The translations under genes were made by a program, and so were the position numbers. The notes beneath the pieces were generated by a model. That model searched no databases and had not been told where the DNA came from. It saw nothing but the letters and a program-made list of their open reading frames with translations. From JANLTP01 sp031363055 (lineage in GTDB: Bacteria; Pseudomonadota; Gammaproteobacteria; Burkholderiales; Burkholderiaceae_E), in NCBI GenBank assembly GCA_031363055.1, contig JANLTP010000213.1, forward strand, positions 1 through 44,532: DNA of 44,532 nt, written 5' to 3'. Of this stretch, positions 15,338-23,605 are shown piece by piece (positions within the stretch are counted from its first letter, which is position 1; each line of letters starts with the position of its first letter).

Positions 15338-16582
15338 ATGGTCATTCAGGACGCCACCCCCAGTGCAACTGCCGGTAGACCCGGTCGCCTCGCCGATAAC
15401 GTCGTTCACTTTACCCGCGTCCTGCGGCAGGCCGGATTGCCGGTCGGCTCGGAACACACGCTGGCCGCATTAAGGGCGCTGGAGATCATCGGCTTCGACA
15501 GCAAGGAGCATGTCCACGCGGCACTGTCTGCCGTGCTGATTGATCGTCGCGAACATCAAGCGATTTTTGATTCCGCGTTCGCTGCCTTCTGGAAGGATCC
15601 CAAGATGCTCGAGCGGCTCATGTACCTGACCTTACCGAAGGTTACCGGACGCGTTGAGCAGCGCCGAGAGGATCAACACCGCCGGCTCGATGAAGCGCTG
15701 TCGGGCGTGCGCCCCGGCGACGCCTTGAAGCCAAACCCGGCCGAGGAAGAGGCCGACCAGGTCAATATCGACGCCAGCTTGACCTACTCCGAGCAGGAAA
15801 AACTTCAGGCCATGGATTTTGAGTCGATGTCGATCGACGAATTCAACGATGCCAAGAAGCTGGCCGCGCAACTACCCTTGATGTTACGCCCGGTTCCAGT
15901 ACGGCGCTTCGAGCGCGCAAACCGAGGCAGCCTTGATCTGGCGGCGATGCTGCGTTCAACGGCGCGACAACCGCTGGCCATGCCACTGCTGTATCAAAGA
16001 AACCGGATACAACCACCGCCACTGATCATCCTGTGCGACATCTCGGGCTCCATGCAGCGTTACTCGCGTATCTTCCTGTACTGGGCGCACGCATTGACGC
16101 GAAATTTTGCACGCGTCGAAACGCTGACTCTGGGCACGCGCCTGACCCGAATCACTCGAATGTTGCAAACGCGTGATGTCGATGATGCCGTGCGTGACGC
16201 CGGCAACAAGGTTTCCGACTGGTCGGGCGGTACGCGCCTCGGACCTTGCCTTCGCGAATTCAATCGGCAATGGGCTAGGCGACTGTTGGTCGGTAATGCT
16301 TCGGTCTTGTTACTATCCGACGGGCTTGATCGCGACGATGCGGGCCAACTCTCGCGCGAGGCGGCGCGGTTGAAGTCGTTTGCGCACAGGGTCATCTGGC
16401 TTAATCCGCTGCTGCGTTTTGATGGCTTTGAGCCGAAAGCGGCCGGAGTTCGGGCCTTGTTGCCGCATGTCGACGACTTTGTCCCAGCACACAATTTGCG
16501 CAGCCTCAAAGATCTATCGAAGACGTTGGCGACAGCGCGTTCGAACCCGCAACGTTTTAATGCAGGAATGTTCAAATCCTGA
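15338..16582 (+). CDS. coxE: VWA-domain maturation protein (CoxE-like)
   Basis: 414 residues. The C-terminal half carries a von Willebrand A domain with an intact metal-ion adhesion site DISGS (234-238) and later WSGGTRLG and LLLSDGLDRDD. The N-terminal half is helical, with an acidic stretch around 130-175. CoxE partners the MoxR ATPase CoxD in maturation of the hydroxylase. The ATG follows the coxD stop by 26 bp with only a weak ribosome site. The stop overlaps the ribosome site of the following gene, so translation of coxG may depend on coxE translation. Confidence 0.9.
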   Translation: MVIQDATPSATAGRPGRLADNVVHFTRVLRQAGLPVGSEHTLAALRALEIIGFDSKEHVHAALSAVLIDRREHQAIFDSAFAAFWKDPKMLERLMYLTLPKVTGRVEQRREDQHRRLDEALSGVRPGDALKPNPAEEEADQVNIDASLTYSEQEKLQAMDFESMSIDEFNDAKKLAAQLPLMLRPVPVRRFERANRGSLDLAAMLRSTARQPLAMPLLYQRNRIQPPPLIILCDISGSMQRYSRIFLYWAHALTRNFARVETLTLGTRLTRITRMLQTRDVDDAVRDAGNKVSDWSGGTRLGPCLREFNRQWARRLLVGNASVLLLSDGLDRDDAGQLSREAARLKSFAHRVIWLNPLLRFDGFEPKAAGVRALLPHVDDFVPAHNLRSLKDLSKTLATARSNPQRFNAGMFKS

Positions 16583-16595
16583 AGGATTTCAAGAT

Positions 16596-17267
16596 ATGGA
16601 ATTAATTGGACAGCAACGAATCGCAGCGCCCATCGACAAGACCTGGGTTGCCCTGAACGATCCGGGTGTGCTGAAGGAATGTATCGCCGGCTGCGAGTCT
16701 ATTGAGCGAGTTTCGGATCGCGAATACGCCGTTGCAATGGCGGTCAAGATTGGTCCGGTCAATGCAAAATTCAAAGGCAAACTGTTTCTCGACAACCTGC
16801 AGCCGCCGAACTCCTACACCATCCATTTCGAAGGACAAGGTGGCGTCGCTGGCTTTGGCAAAGGCTCAGCCGATGTCAAATTGACACCCGAAGGCGCAGC
16901 GACCCTACTGGACTACGCCGCCCGCGCACAGGTCGGCGGCAAGATCGCCCAGATTGGTTCGCGCCTCGTCGATATGGCCGCCAAGAAAATGGCGGACGAT
17001 TTCTTTATCGCCTTCAATACCAAAGTGGCTGGTAGCCAGGCGGCCGTTGAACTGGCCGCCGGTGAATCGGCCGCCGGTGCACTGGCGGCCCGCGATGGGG
17101 TCCACACCTCTGCCCAGCCAGCGCCAGCGGCGGCCAAGCCAGCTCCAACTGCGGCCAAGCCGACGGCCGTTGCCGTTTCGGATCACAATAAGGGGTTGCC
17201 GGCCTGGATCTGGCTGGCTGTTGCTGCGGTCGTGGTGTTGGCCATCATCGCCCTCGGCGGCAAGTAA
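16596..17267 (+). CDS. coxG: Membrane-anchored SRPBCC protein (CoxG-like)
   Basis: 223 residues: a carbon-monoxide-dehydrogenase subunit G (SRPBCC/START-like) domain at about 1-145, beginning MELIGQQRIAAPIDKTW; an Ala/Pro-rich linker at about 165-195; and a single C-terminal membrane helix (WIWLAVAAVVVLAIIALGG). CoxG proteins are thought to recruit the hydroxylase to the cytoplasmic membrane, where it can pass electrons to the respiratory chain. The start at 16596 is set by the GAAGGA site overlapping the coxE stop and by the family's N-terminus; a longer in-frame reading through coxE is not credible. Confidence 0.9.
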   Translation: MELIGQQRIAAPIDKTWVALNDPGVLKECIAGCESIERVSDREYAVAMAVKIGPVNAKFKGKLFLDNLQPPNSYTIHFEGQGGVAGFGKGSADVKLTPEGAATLLDYAARAQVGGKIAQIGSRLVDMAAKKMADDFFIAFNTKVAGSQAAVELAAGESAAGALAARDGVHTSAQPAPAAAKPAPTAAKPTAVAVSDHNKGLPAWIWLAVAAVVVLAIIALGGK

Positions 17268-17282
17268 CCAGGAGTACGAACC

Positions 17283-18281
17283 ATGGACAGTCTGGATTTG
17301 CAAGTCTTGCGCCAAGCTCTGGAGTGGCGCAACCAAAAGCGCCAAGTCTGGATCGTAACCGTCATTGAAACCTGGGGTTCCGCGCCCCGCCCGCCCGGCG
17401 CCTTGCTGGCTGTGCGCGACGACGGCCTTGTGGTCGGGTCGGTGTCTGGCGGCTGCGTCGAGGATGATCTCATCGAACGCGTTCGTACGGGCGAGCGCGT
17501 CGCCAAACCGACCTTGATTGTTTACGGGGTCTCGAAGGAAGAAGCAGCGCGTTTCGGACTGCCCTGTGGCGGCAATTTGCGCTTGGTGCAGGAACCCTTG
17601 CTCGACACCGACTGGATTACAGAGGTGTTGCAGCGGACCAATGAACATCAGCTAGTCGCTCGGGTGCTCGATCTGGATACCGGCGCATCGACGGTTGAAG
17701 CGAGCCAGCGCGGTGAAGCCTTTGAGTTCAGAGACCAACAGATTCGCCAGATTTTCGGACCGCGCTGGCGCATGCTGATCATCGGCGCAGGTCAATTGTC
17801 GCGGGTACTTGCCGAGATGGCGCTGGCACTCGATTTCGAAGTCATCGTCTGCGACCCGCGCGAGGAGTACTCCCTGACCTGGGAAGTCACCAATACGCGC
17901 TTCGTTCGCGACATGCCCGATGACACGGTGCTGGCCCTGCAACTGGATCCGCACAGCGCGGTGGTCGCCGTCACGCACGATCCGAAGCTCGACGATATGG
18001 CGTTGATCGAGGCCTTGAAATCACCGGCGTTTTATGTCGGCGCCCTGGGTTCACGCGGCAATACCGCCAAGCGCAAGGAGCGACTGGCGCTGTTTGATCT
18101 GAGTAATCAGGAGATCAACCGACTGCATGGCCCGATCGGTCTTCATTTGGGTGCGCGAACGCCAGCCGAGATCGCGGTGGCGATCCTGGCTGAGATCATT
18201 GCCGTGCGCAACGAGGTCACGATCAGCCAGAAAAAGCCGGTCGATCCGATCGCCGATGCCGCCAGTTGTGCCCTGAATTGA
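17283..18281 (+). CDS. XdhC/CoxF family maturation protein
   Basis: 332 residues. The N-terminal XdhC_CoxI domain has ETWGSAPRPPG and SVSGGCVEDDL, and a C-terminal Rossmann-like domain begins at about M164 with MLIIGAGQLSRVLAEMA. XdhC-type proteins hold the molybdenum cofactor and aid its sulfuration before insertion into xanthine-dehydrogenase-type enzymes. It is the last gene of the cluster, 15 bp after coxG with an AGGAG ribosome site. The presence of XdhC fits a sulfurated Mo centre, consistent with the form II large subunit. CoxF and CoxI naming is not consistent between genomes, so no symbol is given. Confidence 0.9.
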   Translation: MDSLDLQVLRQALEWRNQKRQVWIVTVIETWGSAPRPPGALLAVRDDGLVVGSVSGGCVEDDLIERVRTGERVAKPTLIVYGVSKEEAARFGLPCGGNLRLVQEPLLDTDWITEVLQRTNEHQLVARVLDLDTGASTVEASQRGEAFEFRDQQIRQIFGPRWRMLIIGAGQLSRVLAEMALALDFEVIVCDPREEYSLTWEVTNTRFVRDMPDDTVLALQLDPHSAVVAVTHDPKLDDMALIEALKSPAFYVGALGSRGNTAKRKERLALFDLSNQEINRLHGPIGLHLGARTPAEIAVAILAEIIAVRNEVTISQKKPVDPIADAASCALN

Positions 18282-18346
18282 AAATGTAGCTTAACCCTGA
18301 CAGCCTCCCGACGTTATGGCTTTGGCGGTACTGGCCACAATACACA

Positions 18347-19729
18347 ATGGATCTACAAAGGCGTCTGCAGCGCCGCACGCTGGCCAGCGCGGCACTGATC
18401 TTCACGGCACTACTTGCCTGCCTGGCGTGGTGGACATTGCACGACACCCGGCGCGAAATCGAGTCGACCCGTGCGCTCGTCAGAAGTACGGTCGCCGCCG
18501 TCCTGCGAGCGCAACACGGTGGCAGCGCAATCGAGCCGGCACCACCCAACAGCACGCTACGGGAGGTGACGCCACTACAGGTGACGCCACGACCGGTGAC
18601 GCTGCGCCATGTAACGATTGAATTGGCACTACCGGGTGGCCGTGAGCAAGCGATTCGAGATCGTTCCTGGATCGATCGATCGGTCGACGCGTTACCGGAG
18701 GAAATAGCCTTGGCGGACCCTGCATCGGCGGCGCCGGGCCGCGTGCTGTTGGTCAAGCCAAATGCACGTAGCGAGTTTATCGAGCATTTGTTGTTCGCGG
18801 CCAGCGCGTTTGGAGCGCTGCTGTTGCTGGGTGTGGTGATCACCCTGACGCAGTACCGCACCTTGATCAGAGCGTTCGCGCCGGTGCAAACCTTGAAGTC
18901 GCAACTGGAAACGTTCGGTAGCGGAGACTTGTCGGCACGGCTGCCCGTTCCGGAACTTGACGAGTTAGCCGTCATTGCCCATTCGTTCAATCGACTGGCC
19001 GACAGCTTGCAACAGACGGTCGGCGAGCAGCGGCGACTGTCGCAGTCCTTGATTTCGATGCGCACCGAAGAGCGGCATCGACTGGCGCGCGAATTGCACG
19101 ATGACCTGGGCCAGGTACTAACCGCGATCTCGGTGAACGTTGCTTCACTAAAACGTAATCATCTTGAGCCGTCGCTGCGTCTGGCTACCGTGCATAGCCT
19201 TGAACGCGATCTGCAGGGCCTGCGCGAGGCAACCCGCAAGATGCTGGCTGATCTTCGCGAGGCGCCCGACCAAAACCTGCCGGACCAACCTGAGCCCATG
19301 AAGATTCTGGCGGATTGGCAGCAGCGATTCAGCCAAGTGCGCTGGCAGATTGCTGCAGACCTGAACGAATCGTTGGGCCGGCTTCGGGTCGCCGAGTACG
19401 AAGTGGCTAGGCGCGTTTTGCAGGAATCCCTGACCAATATTTTCAAACATGCGCAGCCACTGCTGATTCGGGTTGAATTGACCTTTGAAGCCGATGCCAC
19501 TGCAGGTCGGCCAGTACGCTTGCTCATCGAGAACGATGGCCTCATAAAACGCGAATCCCGAGAACCAAGCGCCCCAGCAGCCGCGCGGCTATCCAGCCAG
19601 CTCGGTATCACTGGCATGTTCGAGCGTGCGCGACAGATTGGCGCCGAACTATCGGTTGGCGCCGAACTGTCGGTCGGCCCCGATCAGGAGCGGTGGCGCG
19701 TCGAACTGCGCTTCGCCAGCACCGAATGA
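18347..19729 (+). CDS. NarL-type sensor histidine kinase
   Basis: 460-residue inner-membrane kinase. TM1 (about 12-30) and TM2 (about 147-169) flank a periplasmic segment of some 115 residues containing a short VTP-type repeat (about 74-90). A HAMP domain follows (170-225), then a HisKA_3 dimerisation domain with the phospho-His H251 in ARELHDDLGQ, and an ATPase domain with the N-box QESLTNIFKHAQ, IENDGL and GITGMFERARQIGA. The tail has a tandem duplication giving GAELSV twice. The response regulator gene begins inside the stop codon (ATGA), so the pair is translationally coupled. The signal is unknown; neighbours on either side are the hydroxylase cluster and a TonB-dependent receptor. Confidence 0.92.
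   Translation: MDLQRRLQRRTLASAALIFTALLACLAWWTLHDTRREIESTRALVRSTVAAVLRAQHGGSAIEPAPPNSTLREVTPLQVTPRPVTLRHVTIELALPGGREQAIRDRSWIDRSVDALPEEIALADPASAAPGRVLLVKPNARSEFIEHLLFAASAFGALLLLGVVITLTQYRTLIRAFAPVQTLKSQLETFGSGDLSARLPVPELDELAVIAHSFNRLADSLQQTVGEQRRLSQSLISMRTEERHRLARELHDDLGQVLTAISVNVASLKRNHLEPSLRLATVHSLERDLQGLREATRKMLADLREAPDQNLPDQPEPMKILADWQQRFSQVRWQIAADLNESLGRLRVAEYEVARRVLQESLTNIFKHAQPLLIRVELTFEADATAGRPVRLLIENDGLIKRESREPSAPAAARLSSQLGITGMFERARQIGAELSVGAELSVGPDQERWRVELRFASTE
19638..19673. repeat. 18-bp tandem duplication in the kinase C-terminus
   Basis: Copies at 19638-19655 and 19656-19673 agree at 17 of 18 positions and duplicate six residues in frame. Confidence 0.75.
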
Positions 19730-20409
19730 ACGAGCTCAACGGTATGAACGAACTCACGGGTATGAGCGCATTCACCATCATGCTGGTCGATGACCATGAG
19801 GTGGTCCGCAGCGGCTACCGCAACTTCATTGATTCCGACCCGCAACTGCAGGTCATCGCGGAGGCCGAATCGGCTACCCGGGCGTACGCCGGGTTGCTGA
19901 ATCTGGAGACCGAGGGCCGGCTGCCCGATCTGGTCGTGGTCGACGTCAGCCTGGGTGATCGCAGTGGGCTGGAGCTCATCGATCGTTGCGCAAAACGCCA
20001 TCCGGGTTTGCGTATGCTGGTGTTTTCAATGCATGAGGATCCGCGGCTGGTGGAACACGCGCTGGCAGCCGGCGCGCAGGGCTACGTTTCAAAATCGAGC
20101 CCGCCTGAAACCGTTCTGGAGGCCATCGCAGCCATTCGTTCGGGACAGACGTTCCTCGACCCTGCGCTGCAGGTGCGATTGAAGGACCGACGCGAGCAGC
20201 AACATCGCTTTGACCAACTCAATCGTCGCGAGTTGGAAATATTGAGTCAATTGCTTCGGGGTGTCGATACGCAGCAGATTGCGCAGTCGCTATCGTTGAG
20301 CCCGAAAACCATCGCCAATCATCTGTCGACCATTCGTGGCAAATTGAAGGTCAATAACGACTTTCAACTAATGCGTATCCTGGTCGAGCATGATTTGCCG
20401 AACATTTGA
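19726..20409 (+). CDS. NarL/FixJ-family response regulator
   Basis: 227-residue DNA-binding regulator partnered with the kinase just upstream. The receiver domain (about 17-135) has the acidic pair D22/D23, phospho-acceptor D73 in VVVDVSLGD and the conserved Lys in YVSKSS. The C-terminal LuxR-type helix-turn-helix (about 165-212) has LNRRELEILSQLL and LSPKTIANHLSTIRGKL. Three in-frame ATG codons (19726, 19744, 19762) arise from an 18-bp tandem duplication; the first overlaps the kinase stop as ATGA and is preferred, but 19762 would remove only a 12-residue tail. No ribosome site separates them. Confidence 0.92.
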   Translation: MNELNGMNELTGMSAFTIMLVDDHEVVRSGYRNFIDSDPQLQVIAEAESATRAYAGLLNLETEGRLPDLVVVDVSLGDRSGLELIDRCAKRHPGLRMLVFSMHEDPRLVEHALAAGAQGYVSKSSPPETVLEAIAAIRSGQTFLDPALQVRLKDRREQQHRFDQLNRRELEILSQLLRGVDTQQIAQSLSLSPKTIANHLSTIRGKLKVNNDFQLMRILVEHDLPNI

Positions 20410-20504
20410 AGTGTAGGGGCCTATCGGGGTACAGTTTCACGATTTTCTTGATGGCAAACGCCAGACGAAACCGTACAGTTCGTTACCCAATTTTTTACAA
20501 GATC

Positions 20505-22619
20505 ATGAACGCTCATCGAATTCGTCCTATTGCACTGGCCATCGCCGCCATCGGCTGCCCCTCCCTGTTTGCGTCGCACGCCTTCGCCGCTGACGAAGTC
20601 TTGAGTGACGTGGTAGTTTCCGCAGGCCGCGCCGAACAACGAAGTTTCGACGCACCGGCCGCAGTGCAGGCCATCAGCAACCAGACCATTCGGGATGCGG
20701 GACCACAAGTCAATCTGTCGGAGTCCATCAATCGCGTGCCCGGCGTGATTGTGCTCGATCGTCAAAATTATTCGCAAGACCTGCAGCTCTCGATTCGCGG
20801 TTTTGGCGCGCGCTCGACCTTCGGTATTCGTGGCATTCGACTGATCGTCGACGGCATTCCGGCGACCATGCCTGATGGCCAGGGACAGGCGTCGACCATC
20901 AGCCTGCCTTCAGCCGAACGCATCGAGGTGTTGCGCGGACCTTTGGCGCAACTCTACGGCAACGCTGCCGGCGGCGTTGTTCAGGTGTTTACCCAGAACG
21001 GTCCGCCGGAGCCATTCGGACAAGCTTCGTTTAACGCGGGCAGCTTTGGCCTGCAGCGCTATGGATTGCAGACCGGCGGACAAAGCGGCATCGTCAATTA
21101 CTTCGTCGACTATTCGAATTTTTCGATCGACGGTTATCGCCAGAACAGCACCACCAGTCGGCAACACCTGAACTCGAAGTTTCGATTTGACGTCTCGGAT
21201 AGCACCAAGGTGACGGTTGTCGCCAACTTGTTCGATCAGCCCAAAGGTAAAGATCCACTAGGACTGACGCGCGCCCAGGCAGAAGCTGACCCTCGGCAGG
21301 CGGTGGCTGCTGCGACCACCCAGGATGCCAGCAAGAAGGTCACGCAAAACCAATTGGGCACCGTCATCGAACATGCCATTGACGCCAACAATCGGGTTAC
21401 CGGTCGCGCTTACTTTGGTTCGCGAGACCTCTATGCCAAGCTCTCCATACCGCTGGCGACACAAGCGCCAGCGACTTCGGCCGGCGGAATTGTCGAACTC
21501 GATCGCGCCTATCAAGGTATTGGCTTGCAGTACAGCAACAAAACCCAGACTGGCGCCGGTATGCTGACCAGCGTGCTCGGTATCGACTACGACAAAATGA
21601 AGGACCGTCGTCGCGGCTATATCAATAACGCCGGTACCCAGGGCGCGCTCAAGCGCGACGAGGACAATCTGGTTGAGAACCTCGATATCTACGCGCAAAC
21701 CAATTGGCTGATCGATCCGAAGTGGAGCGTCACTGGCGGCTTGCGTTCGAGCAGCGTCAAATTCCGGGTCAACGACTATTTCGTGGCCGCTGGCAACCCC
21801 GACGATACCGGCTCAGCTAAATACAGCGCGGTCAATCCGGTCCTGGGCGTCACCCATTTTCTGAACGATCAGGTCAATGTGTATGCCAATCTGGGTCGTG
21901 GCTTCGAGACGCCAACCTTTACCGAACTCGCTTATCGCTCCGGTGGCCTGACCGGCCTGAACTTTGATCTTCAGGCATCGCGGGCACGCCATCTGGAATT
22001 GGGCACCAAGGCCAAGATCAACCAGGATCATCGCCTGGACGCCGCCTTGTTTCAAATCAACACCGATAACGAACTGACCGTCGATACCAACACGGGCGGG
22101 CGCAGCACCTATCGAAACGCCGGTCGTACCAGCCGCACCGGGTTCGAGTTAGCCTACTCAGGGCGCTTCAGCGAATCGTTGACCTCGCACGTGGCTTTGA
22201 CGGCGCTCAAGGCCGAATTTCGCGACGCCTACGTCGGCTCGGGCGGTGCCGTCGCCGCGGGCAATAACCTGCCGGGTGTGCCGAATCGTTTTGTGTATGC
22301 CGAGATCGCCTGGCGTCCAAAAATGGACGGTGGCCTCAAAGGCCTGAACGTCGGTGCCGAACTGGTGCACTCGGGCAAGTTATATGTCAACGACTCCAAT
22401 ACCGATTCGACGGCCTCCTACACCTTGATGAATTTGCGCGCAGGCCTGGAACAGAAAGTCGGTGAATGGCGCATTTCTGAATTCGCGCGACTGAATAACA
22501 TCAGCGACAAGCGTTACATCGGCTCGGTCATTGTGAACGACGCCAACGGTCGCTTTTTTGAACCAGCGCCAGGCAGAAACTGGATGTTCGGCGTCACCGC
22601 TCGATATACCTTCAAGTAG
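20505..22619 (+). CDS. TonB-dependent outer-membrane receptor
   Basis: 704 residues. A signal peptide (1 to about 28, ending SHAFA before ADEVL) supports the start at 20505; earlier in-frame codons would place extra residues before it. The plug domain (about 30-150) has DVVVSAGRAEQR, a TonB-box-like region, then LSIRGFGARSTFGIRGIRL and ERIEVLRGPLAQLYGNAAGGV. The barrel follows to a C-terminal aromatic strand ending RYTFK. The family imports iron-siderophores, haem, cobalamin or other scarce ligands using TonB-ExbB-ExbD energy. The overall plug resembles FecA/siderophore-type receptors, but the ligand cannot be named. No tonB gene is nearby; an ExbB/ExbD-like pair lies 250 bp downstream but has unusual architecture. 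Confidence 0.93.
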   Translation: MNAHRIRPIALAIAAIGCPSLFASHAFAADEVLSDVVVSAGRAEQRSFDAPAAVQAISNQTIRDAGPQVNLSESINRVPGVIVLDRQNYSQDLQLSIRGFGARSTFGIRGIRLIVDGIPATMPDGQGQASTISLPSAERIEVLRGPLAQLYGNAAGGVVQVFTQNGPPEPFGQASFNAGSFGLQRYGLQTGGQSGIVNYFVDYSNFSIDGYRQNSTTSRQHLNSKFRFDVSDSTKVTVVANLFDQPKGKDPLGLTRAQAEADPRQAVAAATTQDASKKVTQNQLGTVIEHAIDANNRVTGRAYFGSRDLYAKLSIPLATQAPATSAGGIVELDRAYQGIGLQYSNKTQTGAGMLTSVLGIDYDKMKDRRRGYINNAGTQGALKRDEDNLVENLDIYAQTNWLIDPKWSVTGGLRSSSVKFRVNDYFVAAGNPDDTGSAKYSAVNPVLGVTHFLNDQVNVYANLGRGFETPTFTELAYRSGGLTGLNFDLQASRARHLELGTKAKINQDHRLDAALFQINTDNELTVDTNTGGRSTYRNAGRTSRTGFELAYSGRFSESLTSHVALTALKAEFRDAYVGSGGAVAAGNNLPGVPNRFVYAEIAWRPKMDGGLKGLNVGAELVHSGKLYVNDSNTDSTASYTLMNLRAGLEQKVGEWRISEFARLNNISDKRYIGSVIVNDANGRFFEPAPGRNWMFGVTARYTFK

Positions 22620-22626
22620 TTCGGGC

Positions 22627-22661
22627 AAAAAAACCGGGTGAGCGTAGGAGAACTCACCCGG
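22627..22661 (-). terminator. Intrinsic terminator facing left, with no known gene feeding it
   Basis: CCGGGTGAG (22634-22642) pairs perfectly with CTCACCCGG (22653-22661). The T-run needed for termination exists only on the minus strand (complement of the seven A at 22627-22633). The gene before it (TonB receptor) is on the plus strand. It may merely stabilise the receptor mRNA 3' end, or end an unannotated minus-strand transcript from 22662-22870. Confidence 0.6.
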
Positions 22662-22816
22662 AATAGGCGGAGACAACTGGAGAAAGCGTAAATTGCTCTC
22701 AGAATAATTCTAGTAACATCCACCGTTCATTGGCATCCCCCAAAAGTAGTAGTACAGCATTCAGCGCATACGAAATGTGTCCTGAATCCTGATGAGCTGG
22801 CCGTCGTTGGCCGCAA

Positions 22817-22845
22817 TTGGACGATGCCGGTGTTTTACGAACTAT
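22817..22845 (+). promoter_or_regulatory. Possible promoter of the ExbB-like module
   Basis: TTGGAC (22817-22822) and AACTAT (22840-22845) are 17 bp apart; TATAAG at 22843-22848 is an alternative -10. Either would start transcription 15-20 bp before the strong GGGAGGAG ribosome site of the first gene. Confidence 0.35.
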
Positions 22846-22870
22846 AAGAATTGAATTGTCCGGGAGGAGT

Positions 22871-23602
22871 ATGTTCGGAAAGGCCCAGGCGCATGCGCCG
22901 GAATTCAGTATTGATCCGCTGCTGCCCAATGACCCGGCGTTTCTTTCGTTTCATCTGTGGTTGCTCATCGCTGCCGCCAGTGTTTTTGCCTTTTTTGTGG
23001 CGGCCACGTCGGGCGGGTTGGCGTTTGTGATCGAGCACGATCTGACCTTTATCAGTGATGCGGTCATGGTTATCTTTCTCGCCACTACCCTGTTTTGTGG
23101 AACTCGGGCCTGGCGACTGTCGCGCGAGCTGATGGTCGTACAAAGAATGGCCGCGCGCGCAACAGATCCGCTGAGCCCGTCGGATCTCGCATTCCAGCAA
23201 CAGAGTTGGGTCGCCAGTTTTCTGAAGCAGGCGTCGCTCAGAAGCAAACCCGAAAGCCGCGAACAACTCATCAACGTGCTCACTGACAAGGTCCGCGGCT
23301 CGCATGAAATCGGCTGGTTCATCACCGAAACCATGACCAAACTGGGACTGCTCGGTACAGTTATTGGCTTTCTTGTGATGCTCACCGCGCTGGTGGGCAG
23401 CAATCAGCTCGAATTGACGGCGATGCAATCGATTCTGCGTGATATGGCCTCGGGCATGGGCATCAAGATCATCGCAACAGTGGTAGGCCTGCTGACCAAC
23501 ATTGTTCTGGCCCTGCAGTGGCTGATGCTCGATCGCTGCGCCGACAAGGTTTTGTCAGGTGCCATCTATCTGAGCTGTCTCGAAGATCCGGCGCATCACT
23601 AG
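22871..23602 (+). CDS. MotA/TolQ/ExbB-like proton channel protein
   Basis: 243-residue inner-membrane protein. Four predicted helices lie at about 27-48, 62-80, 157-175 and 198-220, with a charged cytoplasmic loop (81-156) between the second and third. The ExbB/TolQ signature region is in the last two helices: KLGLLGTVIGFLVM and IIATVVGLLTNIVLALQ, including threonines that line the proton path in ExbB and TolQ. The start at 22871 is fixed by GGGAGGAG 2-3 bp upstream. Canonical ExbB and TolQ have three helices, so the extra N-terminal helix pair is notable. It is 3 bp from the ExbD-like gene, consistent with a channel/stator pair. What the motor drives is unknown. Confidence 0.85.
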   Translation: MFGKAQAHAPEFSIDPLLPNDPAFLSFHLWLLIAAASVFAFFVAATSGGLAFVIEHDLTFISDAVMVIFLATTLFCGTRAWRLSRELMVVQRMAARATDPLSPSDLAFQQQSWVASFLKQASLRSKPESREQLINVLTDKVRGSHEIGWFITETMTKLGLLGTVIGFLVMLTALVGSNQLELTAMQSILRDMASGMGIKIIATVVGLLTNIVLALQWLMLDRCADKVLSGAIYLSCLEDPAHH

Positions 23603-23605
23603 AAC

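Noticed and set aside
22699..22929. 76-codon minus-strand frame before and into the ExbB-like gene
   Set aside because: It overlaps the strong ribosome site and start of the ExbB-like gene in antisense, and has no ribosome site or family features.
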